Source: Chthoniobacter sp. (lineage in GTDB: Bacteria; Verrucomicrobiota; Verrucomicrobiia; Chthoniobacterales; Chthoniobacteraceae). From it: a stretch of DNA of 13,550 nucleotides. This document shows positions 1-7,715 of the stretch, one piece after another (position 1 is the first letter of the stretch; each line of letters begins with the position of its first letter). Under the pieces are notes generated by a model, which saw only the letters and a list, made by a program, of their open reading frames with translations, ran no database searches and had not been told where the DNA came from. Where the stretch lies: the NCBI GenBank assembly GCA_025352865.1, contig JANXSB010000261.1:1-13550 (forward strand), given 5' to 3'. A program made the position numbers and the translations under genes.

Positions 1-238
1 AGGGCGACGACGATGCCTACTGACGCGCTGGACCCCATCGACGCGTTGCGCGCCGCTGGCATGGCATGGGTCGATGCCGCCGACGCTGAAGCGCTCGCCG
101 AGACTGCGCGCATCACGCTCCGCGCGCAATTCACCGACTCGATGATCGGGAGCGACAACCCCGCGACGAGCAAGCCACATAGCGCCACGAGCGCGGAGAA
201 AGCCGCGGAATCGACCGTCGCAATTCGTCGGCGGGCGC
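1..238 (+). other. Broken or chimeric coding sequence upstream of the ceramidase-like gene
   Basis: No complete gene can be assigned here. The reading frame that starts at base 1 stays open and shows GC-rich third codon positions until about base 210 (its first ATG is at 13), but its product resembles nothing I recognise. The ceramidase-like frame that follows is in a different phase and has a TGA stop at 143-145. Its family-like sequence (QFVGGRVGAEAV) begins only at about base 221. Coding signal therefore appears to switch frame near 200-220. A frameshift mutation, a sequencing or assembly error, or a join between two unrelated pieces of sequence would all explain this. The expected family sequence immediately before that motif is not evident in any forward frame, which favours a join or a degraded gene over a single-base error. 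Confidence 0.4.
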
Positions 239-844
239 GTGGGTGCGGAAGCCGTCAAGGTGCTCCTCGGCATGTCGCAGACGCGCGTCGCCACGGTGCC
301 GATCGCCGTGCGCACAAAGGTCTGGAGCATCCCGCGCCGTGTGCCTGCGCCCGCGCGCCTGCAGGCCGCGCGCGAGCTCGTGGAGAAGGACGAAAAGACC
401 GCCGGCCCCGACTGGGTGTGGGCGAAAGAAACCGTGATGCTCGACGCGCTCATCGCGAAGCGGCCCAAGATCGAGGTGGAAGTGCAGGCGATTCAAATCG
501 GCCCGGTCGTCTGCCTCTCGTGTCCCGCGGAATATTTCTGCCAGTACGGGCTGGAGTGGAAAAAGGGCAGCGGGTTCCCGATGACGTTCCCCGTCGAACT
601 GGCGAACGGCTGCGCTGGCTACGTGCCGACACTCGCGGCCTTCGACGAAAAGACCGGCGGCGGCTACGAGACGCGGCTGACCGCCTACAGCAATCTCGAG
701 ATCACCGCGGGCGATCAAATGCGCGACGCCGGGCTCGAACTCGCGCGTCAGCTCAAGCCCATGCCGCTCCCGCAGCGTCCGACCGCGCCGCCGTTCAAGG
801 GCGAGGGCTGGTCCTACGGCAACCAGCCGCCGCAAGTGCGATGA
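239..844 (+). CDS. Neutral/alkaline ceramidase-like protein, C-terminal part (5' end broken or missing)
   Basis: This is the C-terminal 201 residues of a secreted amidohydrolase-like protein related to the neutral/alkaline non-lysosomal ceramidase family as found in planctomycetes and verrucomicrobia. Recognition rests on the family-like C-terminal run: CLSCPAEYF, then ELANGCAGYVPT, a GGGYETR motif, and a tail ending in WSYGNQPPQ. Family members hydrolyse amide bonds (N-acyl sphingosine in the characterised enzymes), but the zinc-site half of the protein is not visible, so activity cannot be judged. The listed start is a GTG. It is not a convincing true start, because recognisable family sequence continues upstream to about base 221 in the same frame, so the gene is truncated or frameshifted at its 5' side. 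The stop TGA overlaps the next gene's ATG (ATGA at 841-844), which implies translational coupling and membership of the downstream operon. The family call comes from remembered motifs; the substrate is unknown. Confidence 0.6.
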   Translation: MGAEAVKVLLGMSQTRVATVPIAVRTKVWSIPRRVPAPARLQAARELVEKDEKTAGPDWVWAKETVMLDALIAKRPKIEVEVQAIQIGPVVCLSCPAEYFCQYGLEWKKGSGFPMTFPVELANGCAGYVPTLAAFDEKTGGGYETRLTAYSNLEITAGDQMRDAGLELARQLKPMPLPQRPTAPPFKGEGWSYGNQPPQVR

Positions 845-3800
845 GCCGCGCGCTCGCCATTCTGCTCGCGCTGATCTCCACGCTCGCGGCGGCGGACTGG
901 CAGCCAGCATTCGTGCCCACGCCTGCCGATGCGCCCGCGCCCGCGTGGCTCCGGTGCTTCATCCGCGTGCCGGACGACATGGTGACTCCGCAGGAAAAAG
1001 ACCTGTGGCGCGACTCGATCACGCTCAGCGTGGGCGGCGTGCGCGAGCCGTTTTCGATCTGGCTCAATGGAAAAAAACTCGCGGACGCCGAGGCCGTGCC
1101 GGACGGGCGGCGGCGGTTCAAAGTGCCGAAGGGAATTTTGGAAAAGAAGGCCTTCAACGTCCTCGCGCTGCGGCTCGATGGCGCGGCGCGCGGCGTAGAC
1201 ATGGCCCCGATTCTCGCGGGCTATTTCGACGAGCTGCTGCTGGAGGGCGCGTGGGAAATGCGGACGGGCGAGCCGGCGGAGGAGGAGTTGAAAGCGGTCG
1301 CCGAGCAGCCCCGCGCGGCCTTTTTCACCGAGGCCGGCTTCCGCCCATCCACCACGCCGCTGGCCGCGAATCCTGTGCTGATGCCGGGCGCGCGGCTTTC
1401 GCCCGCCGAGTCGCTGGCGAAAATGACGACCGCGGACGACCTCGCCGTGGACCTCATCGCGAGCGAGCCGGATGTGGCGCAGCCTACGCACATCAGCTTC
1501 GACGAGCGCGGGCGGATGTGGGTCGCGCAGTACCGGCAGTATCCGTATCCGGCGGGCGTGAAGATGATCAGCCGCGACAAATACTACCGCGCGCGTTTCG
1601 ACCGCGTGCCGCCCGCGCCGCCGCATCACGACCGCGGGCGCGATGTCATCACGGTGCATGAGGACACGGATGGCGATGGCACTTTCGACAAAACAACCGT
1701 GGCGCTCGACGGCCTGAACATGGCCAACGCGGCGCTGCGCGGGCACGGCGGGCTGTGGGTGATGCAGACGCCGTATCTGCTTTTTTATCCCGACCGCGCG
1801 GACGGCACGCTCGGCGAACCCGAGGTGCGGCTCGCGGGCTTCGGGCTGGAGGACACGCACTCCGTCGCGAACGGCCTCGTGTGGGGGCCGGACGGCTGGC
1901 TCTACGGCGGGCAGGGCAGCACCACGACGAGCCGCGTCACGCGCCCCGGCGTGGATGCGCCGGATTTTGCCGGCGTGTTTCACGAGAGCTGCATGGTCTG
2001 GCGCTATCATCCGGCGACAAAGGCGTATGAGATTTTCGCGCAGGGCGGCGGCAATGTGTTCGGGCTGGATTTTGACAGCGAGGGCCGCCTGCACTCCGGC
2101 CACAACGGCGGCGGCACGCGCGGCTTTCACTACATGCAGGACGCGCTGATGCTGAAGCAGGGCATCGAGCCGGGAAAATTCGGGCCGACCGGACATCCGT
2201 TCGCGTTCGGCTTTCTCGACATGATGAAGAGCCGCAATCCCATCGCGCGTTTCACCCACGCCACGATCATCGCCGACGGCAGCGCGCTGCCCGCGCGCTA
2301 TGCTGGGCGCTTCTTCGCCGCCGATCCGCTGCACCGCAACGTCGTCGTCGCCGAACGCTACGCGCGCGGCTCGACCTTCGAGACGAGCGACACCGGCATC
2401 GCGCTCGCGGGGGCCGATCCGTCGTTCCGCCCCGTCTATCTCACGAACGCGCCCGACGGCGCGATTTACGTCGCGGATTTCTACGAGGAATACATCGCGC
2501 ACGGCCAAAACTACCAGGGCCAGATCGACCCGAGCACCGGGCGCATCTACCGCATTCGCGGGAAAAACATGCCGCTCGAAAAGGACGTTAATCTCGCGGT
2601 GAAAACGGGCGCGCAACTCGTCGCGCTGCTCGCGCATCCGAACCGCTGGCACCGGCAAACCGCCGTGCGCCTGCTCGGCGAGCGCCGCGATCCCGCGACG
2701 CTCGCGCCACTGCGCGCCGCGCTGCACGAGCCGACGGAACATCCCGCGCTCGAAGCCCTGTGGGCGCTGCACCAAATGGGCGGACTCGATGAAGCCACCG
2801 CGCGCGCCGCGCTCGCGCATCCACAGCCCGTCGTGCGGATGTGGGCCGTGCGCCTGCCCGGCGATGCGAAGAAATTGTCCACCGAATTTTCCAGCGCCGT
2901 CCTGCATCTCGCCGTCACAGAACCCGACGCGGAAGTCCGCGCGCAACTCGCATCGACCGCGCGCCGCCTTCCCCCGGATCAAGCGCTGCCCTTGGTTTCC
3001 GCGCTGCTGCGCCGCGATGCCGACGCCGCCGATCCGTGCATCCCGCTGCTCTGCTGGTGGACGCTCGAATTGCACTGCGCCACGGATCGCGACGCCGTGC
3101 TCGCCGCGCTCGCGTGGGATTCCGCACTGGTGCAGCAGCACATCCTCCCACGCCTCATGCGCCGCTTCGCCGCGAGCGGCACGCGCGCGGATCTGCTCAC
3201 CTGCGCGCAGCTCCTCGACGCCGCACCGACTGCCGCGCACCGCGCGCTGCTGATGAGTGGATTCGACGAGGCGCTGAAGGGCCGCGCCCTCCCGCCGCTG
3301 CCCGAGCCGCTCGTCGCCGCGCTCACGCGCCACGGCCTCGCGTCGCAGCATCTGCGCGTACGCCTGCGCGAAGCCGAGGCCGTCGCCGCCGCACTGAAAA
3401 CCGCCGCTGACGAAAACGCCAAGCCCGACGAGCGGCTGCTCTGCGTGCGCCTTTTCGGCGAGGTGAAACTGCCCGAGTCCGTGCCCGTGCTGCTGCACAT
3501 CGCCGCATCCGCACCGTCCATCGAATTGCGCAAAGCCGCGCTGACTTCGCTGCTCCTTTACGACGAACCCGCCATCGCCGCGGACATCGCGCGCGCCTTT
3601 CCCACACTCCCCGCCGACGCCCAGCCCGCCGCGCAAACCCTGCTCACAAGCCGCGCCGCGGGCAGCCTCGCCTTTTTGCAACTCATCGAATCCGGCGCCG
3701 TGCCCCGCACCGCGCTCGCCGCTTCCACCGCTGCGCTGCTCCGCGAGCACGAGGACAAAGCGGTCGCCGCACTCGCGCAAAAACTTTTCGCCGCACCCTC

Positions 3801-4278
3801 CCCACGCCCGCAGGCCCGCGCCGAGATCGAGCGCGTGCGCGCCATCCTCGCGGGCGCTCCCGGCGATGCCTACAAAGGCGAGCCGATCTTTGTGCAGCGC
3901 TGCGCCGTCTGCCACACGCTCTTTCACAAAGGCGGCCACATCGGCCCGGACCTCACCGCGTATCAGCGCGAAGACCTCGGCACGTTGCTCCCGAGCGTCC
4001 TCGATCCGAGCGCGGAAATCCGCGAGGGCTTCGTCAATCAGATCGTCACCACCAAAGACGGCCGCACGCTCAGTGGCTTCCTCGCCGACCAGGACACCGC
4101 CGTCGTCGTTCTGCGCGGCCTCGACGGCCAGGACGTGAGCGTTCCACGCAGCGAAATCCGCGAGCTGCGCGCCGCGACCGCGAGCCTCATGCCCGACGGC
4201 ATTCTCACCGGCCTGAGCGATCAGGAACTGCGCGATTTTTTTGCCTACCTCCGCATCCCTCAACCCATCAACCCCTGA
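841..4278 (+). CDS. Secreted PVC-type propeller/HEAT/heme-binding protein A (TIGR02604 + TIGR02603 type)
   Basis: A 1145-residue exported protein, probably a periplasmic electron-transfer or dehydrogenase-associated cytochrome. Visible parts, in order: a Sec signal peptide (residues 1 to about 18, cut near AAA/DW); a beta-sandwich, carbohydrate-binding-like segment (about 20-160, with SIWLNGKKLADAE); a beta-propeller of the 'putative membrane-bound dehydrogenase' type (about 200-600), starting at DLAVDLIASEP and holding a calcium-loop-like DTDGDG at 275-280 and a GHNGGGTRGFHYMQ motif; an Ala/Leu-rich HEAT-like helical region (about 610-980); and a C-terminal cytochrome c domain with CAVCH (C1021, C1024, H1025). 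M1117 in SLMPDG is the likely distal heme ligand. The ATG at 841 is preferred because it gives a clean signal peptide and overlaps the preceding stop; the same frame is open back to base 1, but that extension would bury the signal peptide. There is no Shine-Dalgarno sequence. The next gene starts 1 base after the stop. The family is confident; the partner and substrate are unknown. Confidence 0.92.
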   Translation: MSRALAILLALISTLAAADWQPAFVPTPADAPAPAWLRCFIRVPDDMVTPQEKDLWRDSITLSVGGVREPFSIWLNGKKLADAEAVPDGRRRFKVPKGILEKKAFNVLALRLDGAARGVDMAPILAGYFDELLLEGAWEMRTGEPAEEELKAVAEQPRAAFFTEAGFRPSTTPLAANPVLMPGARLSPAESLAKMTTADDLAVDLIASEPDVAQPTHISFDERGRMWVAQYRQYPYPAGVKMISRDKYYRARFDRVPPAPPHHDRGRDVITVHEDTDGDGTFDKTTVALDGLNMANAALRGHGGLWVMQTPYLLFYPDRADGTLGEPEVRLAGFGLEDTHSVANGLVWGPDGWLYGGQGSTTTSRVTRPGVDAPDFAGVFHESCMVWRYHPATKAYEIFAQGGGNVFGLDFDSEGRLHSGHNGGGTRGFHYMQDALMLKQGIEPGKFGPTGHPFAFGFLDMMKSRNPIARFTHATIIADGSALPARYAGRFFAADPLHRNVVVAERYARGSTFETSDTGIALAGADPSFRPVYLTNAPDGAIYVADFYEEYIAHGQNYQGQIDPSTGRIYRIRGKNMPLEKDVNLAVKTGAQLVALLAHPNRWHRQTAVRLLGERRDPATLAPLRAALHEPTEHPALEALWALHQMGGLDEATARAALAHPQPVVRMWAVRLPGDAKKLSTEFSSAVLHLAVTEPDAEVRAQLASTARRLPPDQALPLVSALLRRDADAADPCIPLLCWWTLELHCATDRDAVLAALAWDSALVQQHILPRLMRRFAASGTRADLLTCAQLLDAAPTAAHRALLMSGFDEALKGRALPPLPEPLVAALTRHGLASQHLRVRLREAEAVAAALKTAADENAKPDERLLCVRLFGEVKLPESVPVLLHIAASAPSIELRKAALTSLLLYDEPAIAADIARAFPTLPADAQPAAQTLLTSRAAGSLAFLQLIESGAVPRTALAASTAALLREHEDKAVAALAQKLFAAPSPRPQARAEIERVRAILAGAPGDAYKGEPIFVQRCAVCHTLFHKGGHIGPDLTAYQREDLGTLLPSVLDPSAEIREGFVNQIVTTKDGRTLSGFLADQDTAVVVLRGLDGQDVSVPRSEIRELRAATASLMPDGILTGLSDQELRDFFAYLRIPQPINP

Positions 4279-4279
4279 C

Positions 4280-5251
4280 ATGAAAACCCTCCTCCTCACG
4301 CTCGTCCTCACCACCGCCGCAGCCCTCGCCGACGATTTGAAAATCGGCGTCATCGGCATGGACACATCGCACGTCACCGCTTTCACGAAGCTGCTCAATG
4401 ACACGACCGTGCCGGATCATGTGCCCGGCGGGAAAGTCGTCGCGGCGTTCAAGAGCAGCAGCGCGGACATTCCGTCGAGCATCGGCCGTGTCGAGGAATA
4501 CGCGACGGTCATGCAGCGCGACTTCGGCGTGAAGTTTGTGCAGACGATCGAGGAGCTGTGCCACGAGGTCGATTGCGTGCTGCTCCTCAGCGTCGATGGC
4601 CGTCCCCATCTCGCGCAGGCGCGGCTCGTGATTGCCGCGAAAAAGCGCGTCTTCATCGACAAGCCCATCGGCGGCACCTTGCGCGACGCGATCGAAATTT
4701 TCCGCGTCGCGAAAGAGGCCGGCGTCCCGGTGTTCTCATCCTCCGCGTATCGCTACTACGACAGCATGGTGGAGTTGAAAAAGGCGGACGTGGGCGACGT
4801 GCGCAGCGCCATTTCCTATGGGCCCGCGCACCTGGAGGAACATCATCCCGACATGTTTTGGTACGGCGTGCATCCGAGCGAGGCGCTCTTCACCGTCATG
4901 GGTCGCGGCTGCGAATCCGTGGTCCGCACCCACACGGCGGATACCGATGTCATCGCCGGTACCTGGAATGACGGGCGCACCGGCACGCTGCTCGCACTAC
5001 GCACCAAACCGCTCCCTCACAAAGTCACCGTCTTCGGCACCAAAGCCGTCGCTGAACAGACATCCGGCGCTGACAGCTATGCGCCGCTCGTGCGCGAGAT
5101 CATGCAGTTTTTCCAAACGGGCGTCCCGCCGGTCAGCGCCGAGGAAACCATCGAAATCATGGCCTTCATGGAAGCCGCCGACGAGAGCAAGCGCCGCGAC
5201 GGCAAGCCGGTGAAGCTGAGCGAAGTGCTCGCGACGGCGGCGGCCCATTGA
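4280..5251 (+). CDS. Secreted Gfo/Idh/MocA-family oxidoreductase
   Basis: A 323-residue protein of the Gfo/Idh/MocA family, whose members oxidise or reduce sugars, inositols and related polyols using NAD(P). It has a Sec-type signal peptide (residues 1-17, cut near ALA/DD) with no twin arginine. The Rossmann N-terminus reads IGVIGMDTSHV (residues 22-32), so the usual GxGxxG is replaced by a GxxGMDTSH form, which I recall from one subfamily of these proteins. The sheet-loop motif equivalent to EKP is DKP (127-129, in FIDKPIGG). H198 in GVHPSEALF sits where the family usually has its catalytic histidine. The C-terminal part is the expected alpha/beta fold and the length is normal for the family. 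The ATG starts 1 base after the previous stop (TGACATG), without a Shine-Dalgarno sequence, so translation is probably coupled. Placement between two cytochrome-like genes suggests a periplasmic oxidation role (inference). The family is confident; the reaction is not known. Confidence 0.9.
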   Translation: MKTLLLTLVLTTAAALADDLKIGVIGMDTSHVTAFTKLLNDTTVPDHVPGGKVVAAFKSSSADIPSSIGRVEEYATVMQRDFGVKFVQTIEELCHEVDCVLLLSVDGRPHLAQARLVIAAKKRVFIDKPIGGTLRDAIEIFRVAKEAGVPVFSSSAYRYYDSMVELKKADVGDVRSAISYGPAHLEEHHPDMFWYGVHPSEALFTVMGRGCESVVRTHTADTDVIAGTWNDGRTGTLLALRTKPLPHKVTVFGTKAVAEQTSGADSYAPLVREIMQFFQTGVPPVSAEETIEIMAFMEAADESKRRDGKPVKLSEVLATAAAH

Positions 5252-5265
5252 GCGGCCTCAGTCCG

Positions 5266-7662
5266 ATGCGCGCCATTTTTTCCGCCCCGTTCGCAGCGCT
5301 CGCGACGCTGGCCCACGCGCAACTCGCGCCGGACGAGGCGCTGAAAAATTTCCAGCTCGCCGATCCTGCGCTGCGGGTGGAACTCGTCGCCGCGGAGCCG
5401 CTGGTGATGTCGCCGTGCGCGATGGCGTTCGACGAGCGCGGGCGCCTTTTCGTCGCGGAAAATCGCGGCTATCCGAACACGGCGAATCCGCCGCAGGGCG
5501 ACATCGCGCTGCTCGAAGACACGGACGGCGACGGGCGCATGGACAAGCGCACCGTCTTCGCGGGCGGCCTCACTTTCCCGAATGGCGTGATGCCTTGGCG
5601 CGGCGGGGTCATCGTCACCTGCGCGCCGGACGTGCTCTTTTTCAAAGACACCGACGGCGACGGCATCGCCGACGAAAAGCGCGTGCTCCTCACCGGCTTC
5701 GCGACGGGCGGCAGCACACAGCTCCGCGTGAACTGTCCGACGCCCGGCCCGGACGGCTGGATTTATTTCGCCGCGGGACTGAGTGGCGGCGAGATCACCG
5801 CGCCCGATCATCCCGAGCGGCCCGCGCCGAAAATGACCGGCGACGTGCGCTGGAATCCGCAGACCGGCGAGATCGAAAACGTGGACGGGCGCTCGCAGTA
5901 CGGCATGTCGTTCGACGAGTTCGGACGCCGCTTCATCTGCATGAACCGCCTGCCCGTGCAGCACGTCGTCCTCTCCTCGAAAATGCTCGCGCGCAATCCG
6001 CACCTCGCCTTTTCCGAGACCGTGCAGGACTGCAATGAGCGCAGCGTGAAGACCGGCCTGCGCGGCGGCGGCGACGGCGTGCGCCTTTTTCCCATCAGCC
6101 AAAATCTCACCACCGCCGACTCGCACGCCGGCTCCTTCAGCGCCGCGTGCGGGATCACCATCTGGCGCGGCGGCGCGCTGCCGGCAAAGTATCGCGGCTG
6201 CGCCTTTTCGTGCGACCCGACCGGCAATCTCGTGCATGTGGATCGGCTCATCCCGCGCGGCGCGACCTTCGCCGCCGAGCCGCTGCTCGCCGGGCGCGAA
6301 TTCCTCGCCTCGCGCGACGACTGGCACCGCCCCGTCTTCCTCGCCACCGGCCCCGACGGCGCGCTCTACATCGCGGACATGTATCGGAAAGTGATCGAGC
6401 ATCCCGACTATCTGCCGGAGGAAATTCGGAAGCGGACGGACTTTGAAAGCGGGAAGGCGATGGGGCGCATCTGGCGCGTGCGCGCAGCGGAAAAGACGCC
6501 GCGCCCCGCGGAGTCCGCCGCGGAAAAACCAGACGGACAACTCACCGCCGCACTCGCGCTCGGCGATGTGCAAACGGGTGAGGCAACCGAAACGCTCGCG
6601 AAGCTCGCCGTCGCCAGCGCCGGCGACCGCTGGCTGCTTGCGGCGGTGCTCAGCGGAGTCGGCGGACGCGAGGCGGAATTTTTCCGCGCGCTCGAACCGC
6701 GCGCCGACGCCGCGCTGGTCGCGCGCGCGCTGCTGGACTTGCGCGATGCGGACGCCGGCGAAGTCCTGCCGCGCGCGCTCGCGCACGCCGCCACGGCGGT
6801 GGCCGACGCCGCGACTCCGCCGGAGCCGCGCCTCGTCTTCGCGCAGCTCCTCGCGCGCGGCACTTGGGAAGCGGCCTCCGAGCCGCTCCGCCGCGCCATG
6901 TCCGCCCCATCCGACGACACCCTCCGCGCCGCCGCCGCCGCGAGCCTCGCCGCGCTCGATCCCGTCCGCGCCACCGCGCTGCTCCTCGCACCCGGCCAGT
7001 GGCCCACGCTCGGCCCGGCGCTGCGCGAAGCCACCCTCGGCACGCTGCTCACGCGCGCGGTGGCCCTGCCTGGCGTGCTCTCCGTAGTCGAATCCGGTGC
7101 GCTTCCCGCAGGCGCGCTGAATCCGCAGCAGCGTGCGCTCTTTCTCAAACACAAGGACGCCGCGATCCGCGACCGCGCGGAGAAGATCTTCGCCACAGCT
7201 CTCGCGGGTGATCGCACGAAAGCCTTCGACAACGCCAAAGCCGCGCTCGCGCTGACGGCCCACGCGGAGCATGGGCGCGAGATTTTCAAAACCCACTGCG
7301 CGACGTGCCACCGTCTCGACCGCGAAGGCACCGCCGTCGGCCCCGACCTCCTCGACATGCGCAACCAGCCGAAGGAATCGATCCTCTTTCACATCGTCGT
7401 GCCCGAAGCGGAAGTCGCGCCCGCCTTCGCTCCCTATCTCGTCGAGACCAAAGACGGGCGCACGCTCGCCGGCATCCTTGCGAGCGAGACGCCCGCGAGC
7501 CTCACGCTGCGCATGCCAGGCGGCGTGGAGGAAACTATTCTGCGCACCAACGTCACGCGTCTCGAAGCCATGCCCGGCTCACTCATGCCCCCCGGACTCG
7601 AAGCGACCATGTCGCCGCAGGACCTCGCCGACCTCCTCGCTTTTCTTAAAGGCGAGCGCTGA
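5266..7662 (+). CDS. Secreted PVC-type propeller/HEAT/heme-binding protein B (TIGR02604 + TIGR02603 type)
   Basis: A 798-residue paralogue of protein A, probably a periplasmic monoheme cytochrome fused to a propeller. In order: a signal peptide (residues 1-18, cut after AHA); a beta-propeller from about residue 30 to 400, with DTDGDG at 85-90 and again at 128-133 (D-x-D-x-D-G, calcium-loop-like), and QYGMSFDEFGRR and GPDGALYIADMYR blade motifs; a HEAT-like Ala-rich helical region (about 425-660); and a cytochrome c domain with CATCH (C678, C681, H682). M774 in GSLMPPG is the likely distal ligand. Unlike protein A it has no N-terminal beta-sandwich domain. The ATG at 5266 is chosen because it starts the signal peptide directly. 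A TTG at 5248 overlapping the upstream stop would add six residues (MSGLSP) and is the alternative. The gene closes the operon; the next gene is convergent. The family is confident, the physiological role inferred. Confidence 0.92.
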   Translation: MRAIFSAPFAALATLAHAQLAPDEALKNFQLADPALRVELVAAEPLVMSPCAMAFDERGRLFVAENRGYPNTANPPQGDIALLEDTDGDGRMDKRTVFAGGLTFPNGVMPWRGGVIVTCAPDVLFFKDTDGDGIADEKRVLLTGFATGGSTQLRVNCPTPGPDGWIYFAAGLSGGEITAPDHPERPAPKMTGDVRWNPQTGEIENVDGRSQYGMSFDEFGRRFICMNRLPVQHVVLSSKMLARNPHLAFSETVQDCNERSVKTGLRGGGDGVRLFPISQNLTTADSHAGSFSAACGITIWRGGALPAKYRGCAFSCDPTGNLVHVDRLIPRGATFAAEPLLAGREFLASRDDWHRPVFLATGPDGALYIADMYRKVIEHPDYLPEEIRKRTDFESGKAMGRIWRVRAAEKTPRPAESAAEKPDGQLTAALALGDVQTGEATETLAKLAVASAGDRWLLAAVLSGVGGREAEFFRALEPRADAALVARALLDLRDADAGEVLPRALAHAATAVADAATPPEPRLVFAQLLARGTWEAASEPLRRAMSAPSDDTLRAAAAASLAALDPVRATALLLAPGQWPTLGPALREATLGTLLTRAVALPGVLSVVESGALPAGALNPQQRALFLKHKDAAIRDRAEKIFATALAGDRTKAFDNAKAALALTAHAEHGREIFKTHCATCHRLDREGTAVGPDLLDMRNQPKESILFHIVVPEAEVAPAFAPYLVETKDGRTLAGILASETPASLTLRMPGGVEETILRTNVTRLEAMPGSLMPPGLEATMSPQDLADLLAFLKGER

Positions 7663-7675
7663 TTTCGTAGAGCAG

Positions 7676-7694
7676 CGCGACGCCGACTGTCGCG
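7676..7694. terminator. Possible weak hairpin between convergent genes
   Basis: In the 53-base gap between the two convergent stops, CGCGAC (7676-7681) and GTCGCG (7689-7694) form a perfect 6-bp stem with a 7-base loop. There is no T tract after it on either strand, so it is not a canonical intrinsic terminator. Short GC-rich inverted repeats also arise by chance in DNA of this composition. Its position is the only other support. Confidence 0.25.
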
Positions 7695-7715
7695 ACGCGA
7701 ATGGGCGGCGTTTAT

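Noticed and set aside
13..840. An N-terminal extension of heme/propeller protein A from the ATG at 13
   Set aside because: It would place 276 Arg/Ala-rich residues before a good signal peptide and overlaps the ceramidase-like gene in another frame. The overlapping ATG at 841 is the natural start.
814..4404. A 1196-residue open frame antisense to heme/propeller protein A
   Set aside because: Its product is rich in Arg, Gly and Ala with no domain logic, and the sense strand encodes a clear multidomain family. It is a by-product of GC-rich codon use.
5248..5265. A TTG start at 5248 for heme/propeller protein B
   Set aside because: It is possible because it overlaps the upstream stop, but it adds only six residues before the signal peptide; the ATG at 5266 is the simpler choice.
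5077..7392. A 771-residue open frame antisense to heme/propeller protein B
   Set aside because: It has the same shadow composition and no recognisable motif or signal peptide; the sense gene is unambiguous, with a CxxCH heme site.
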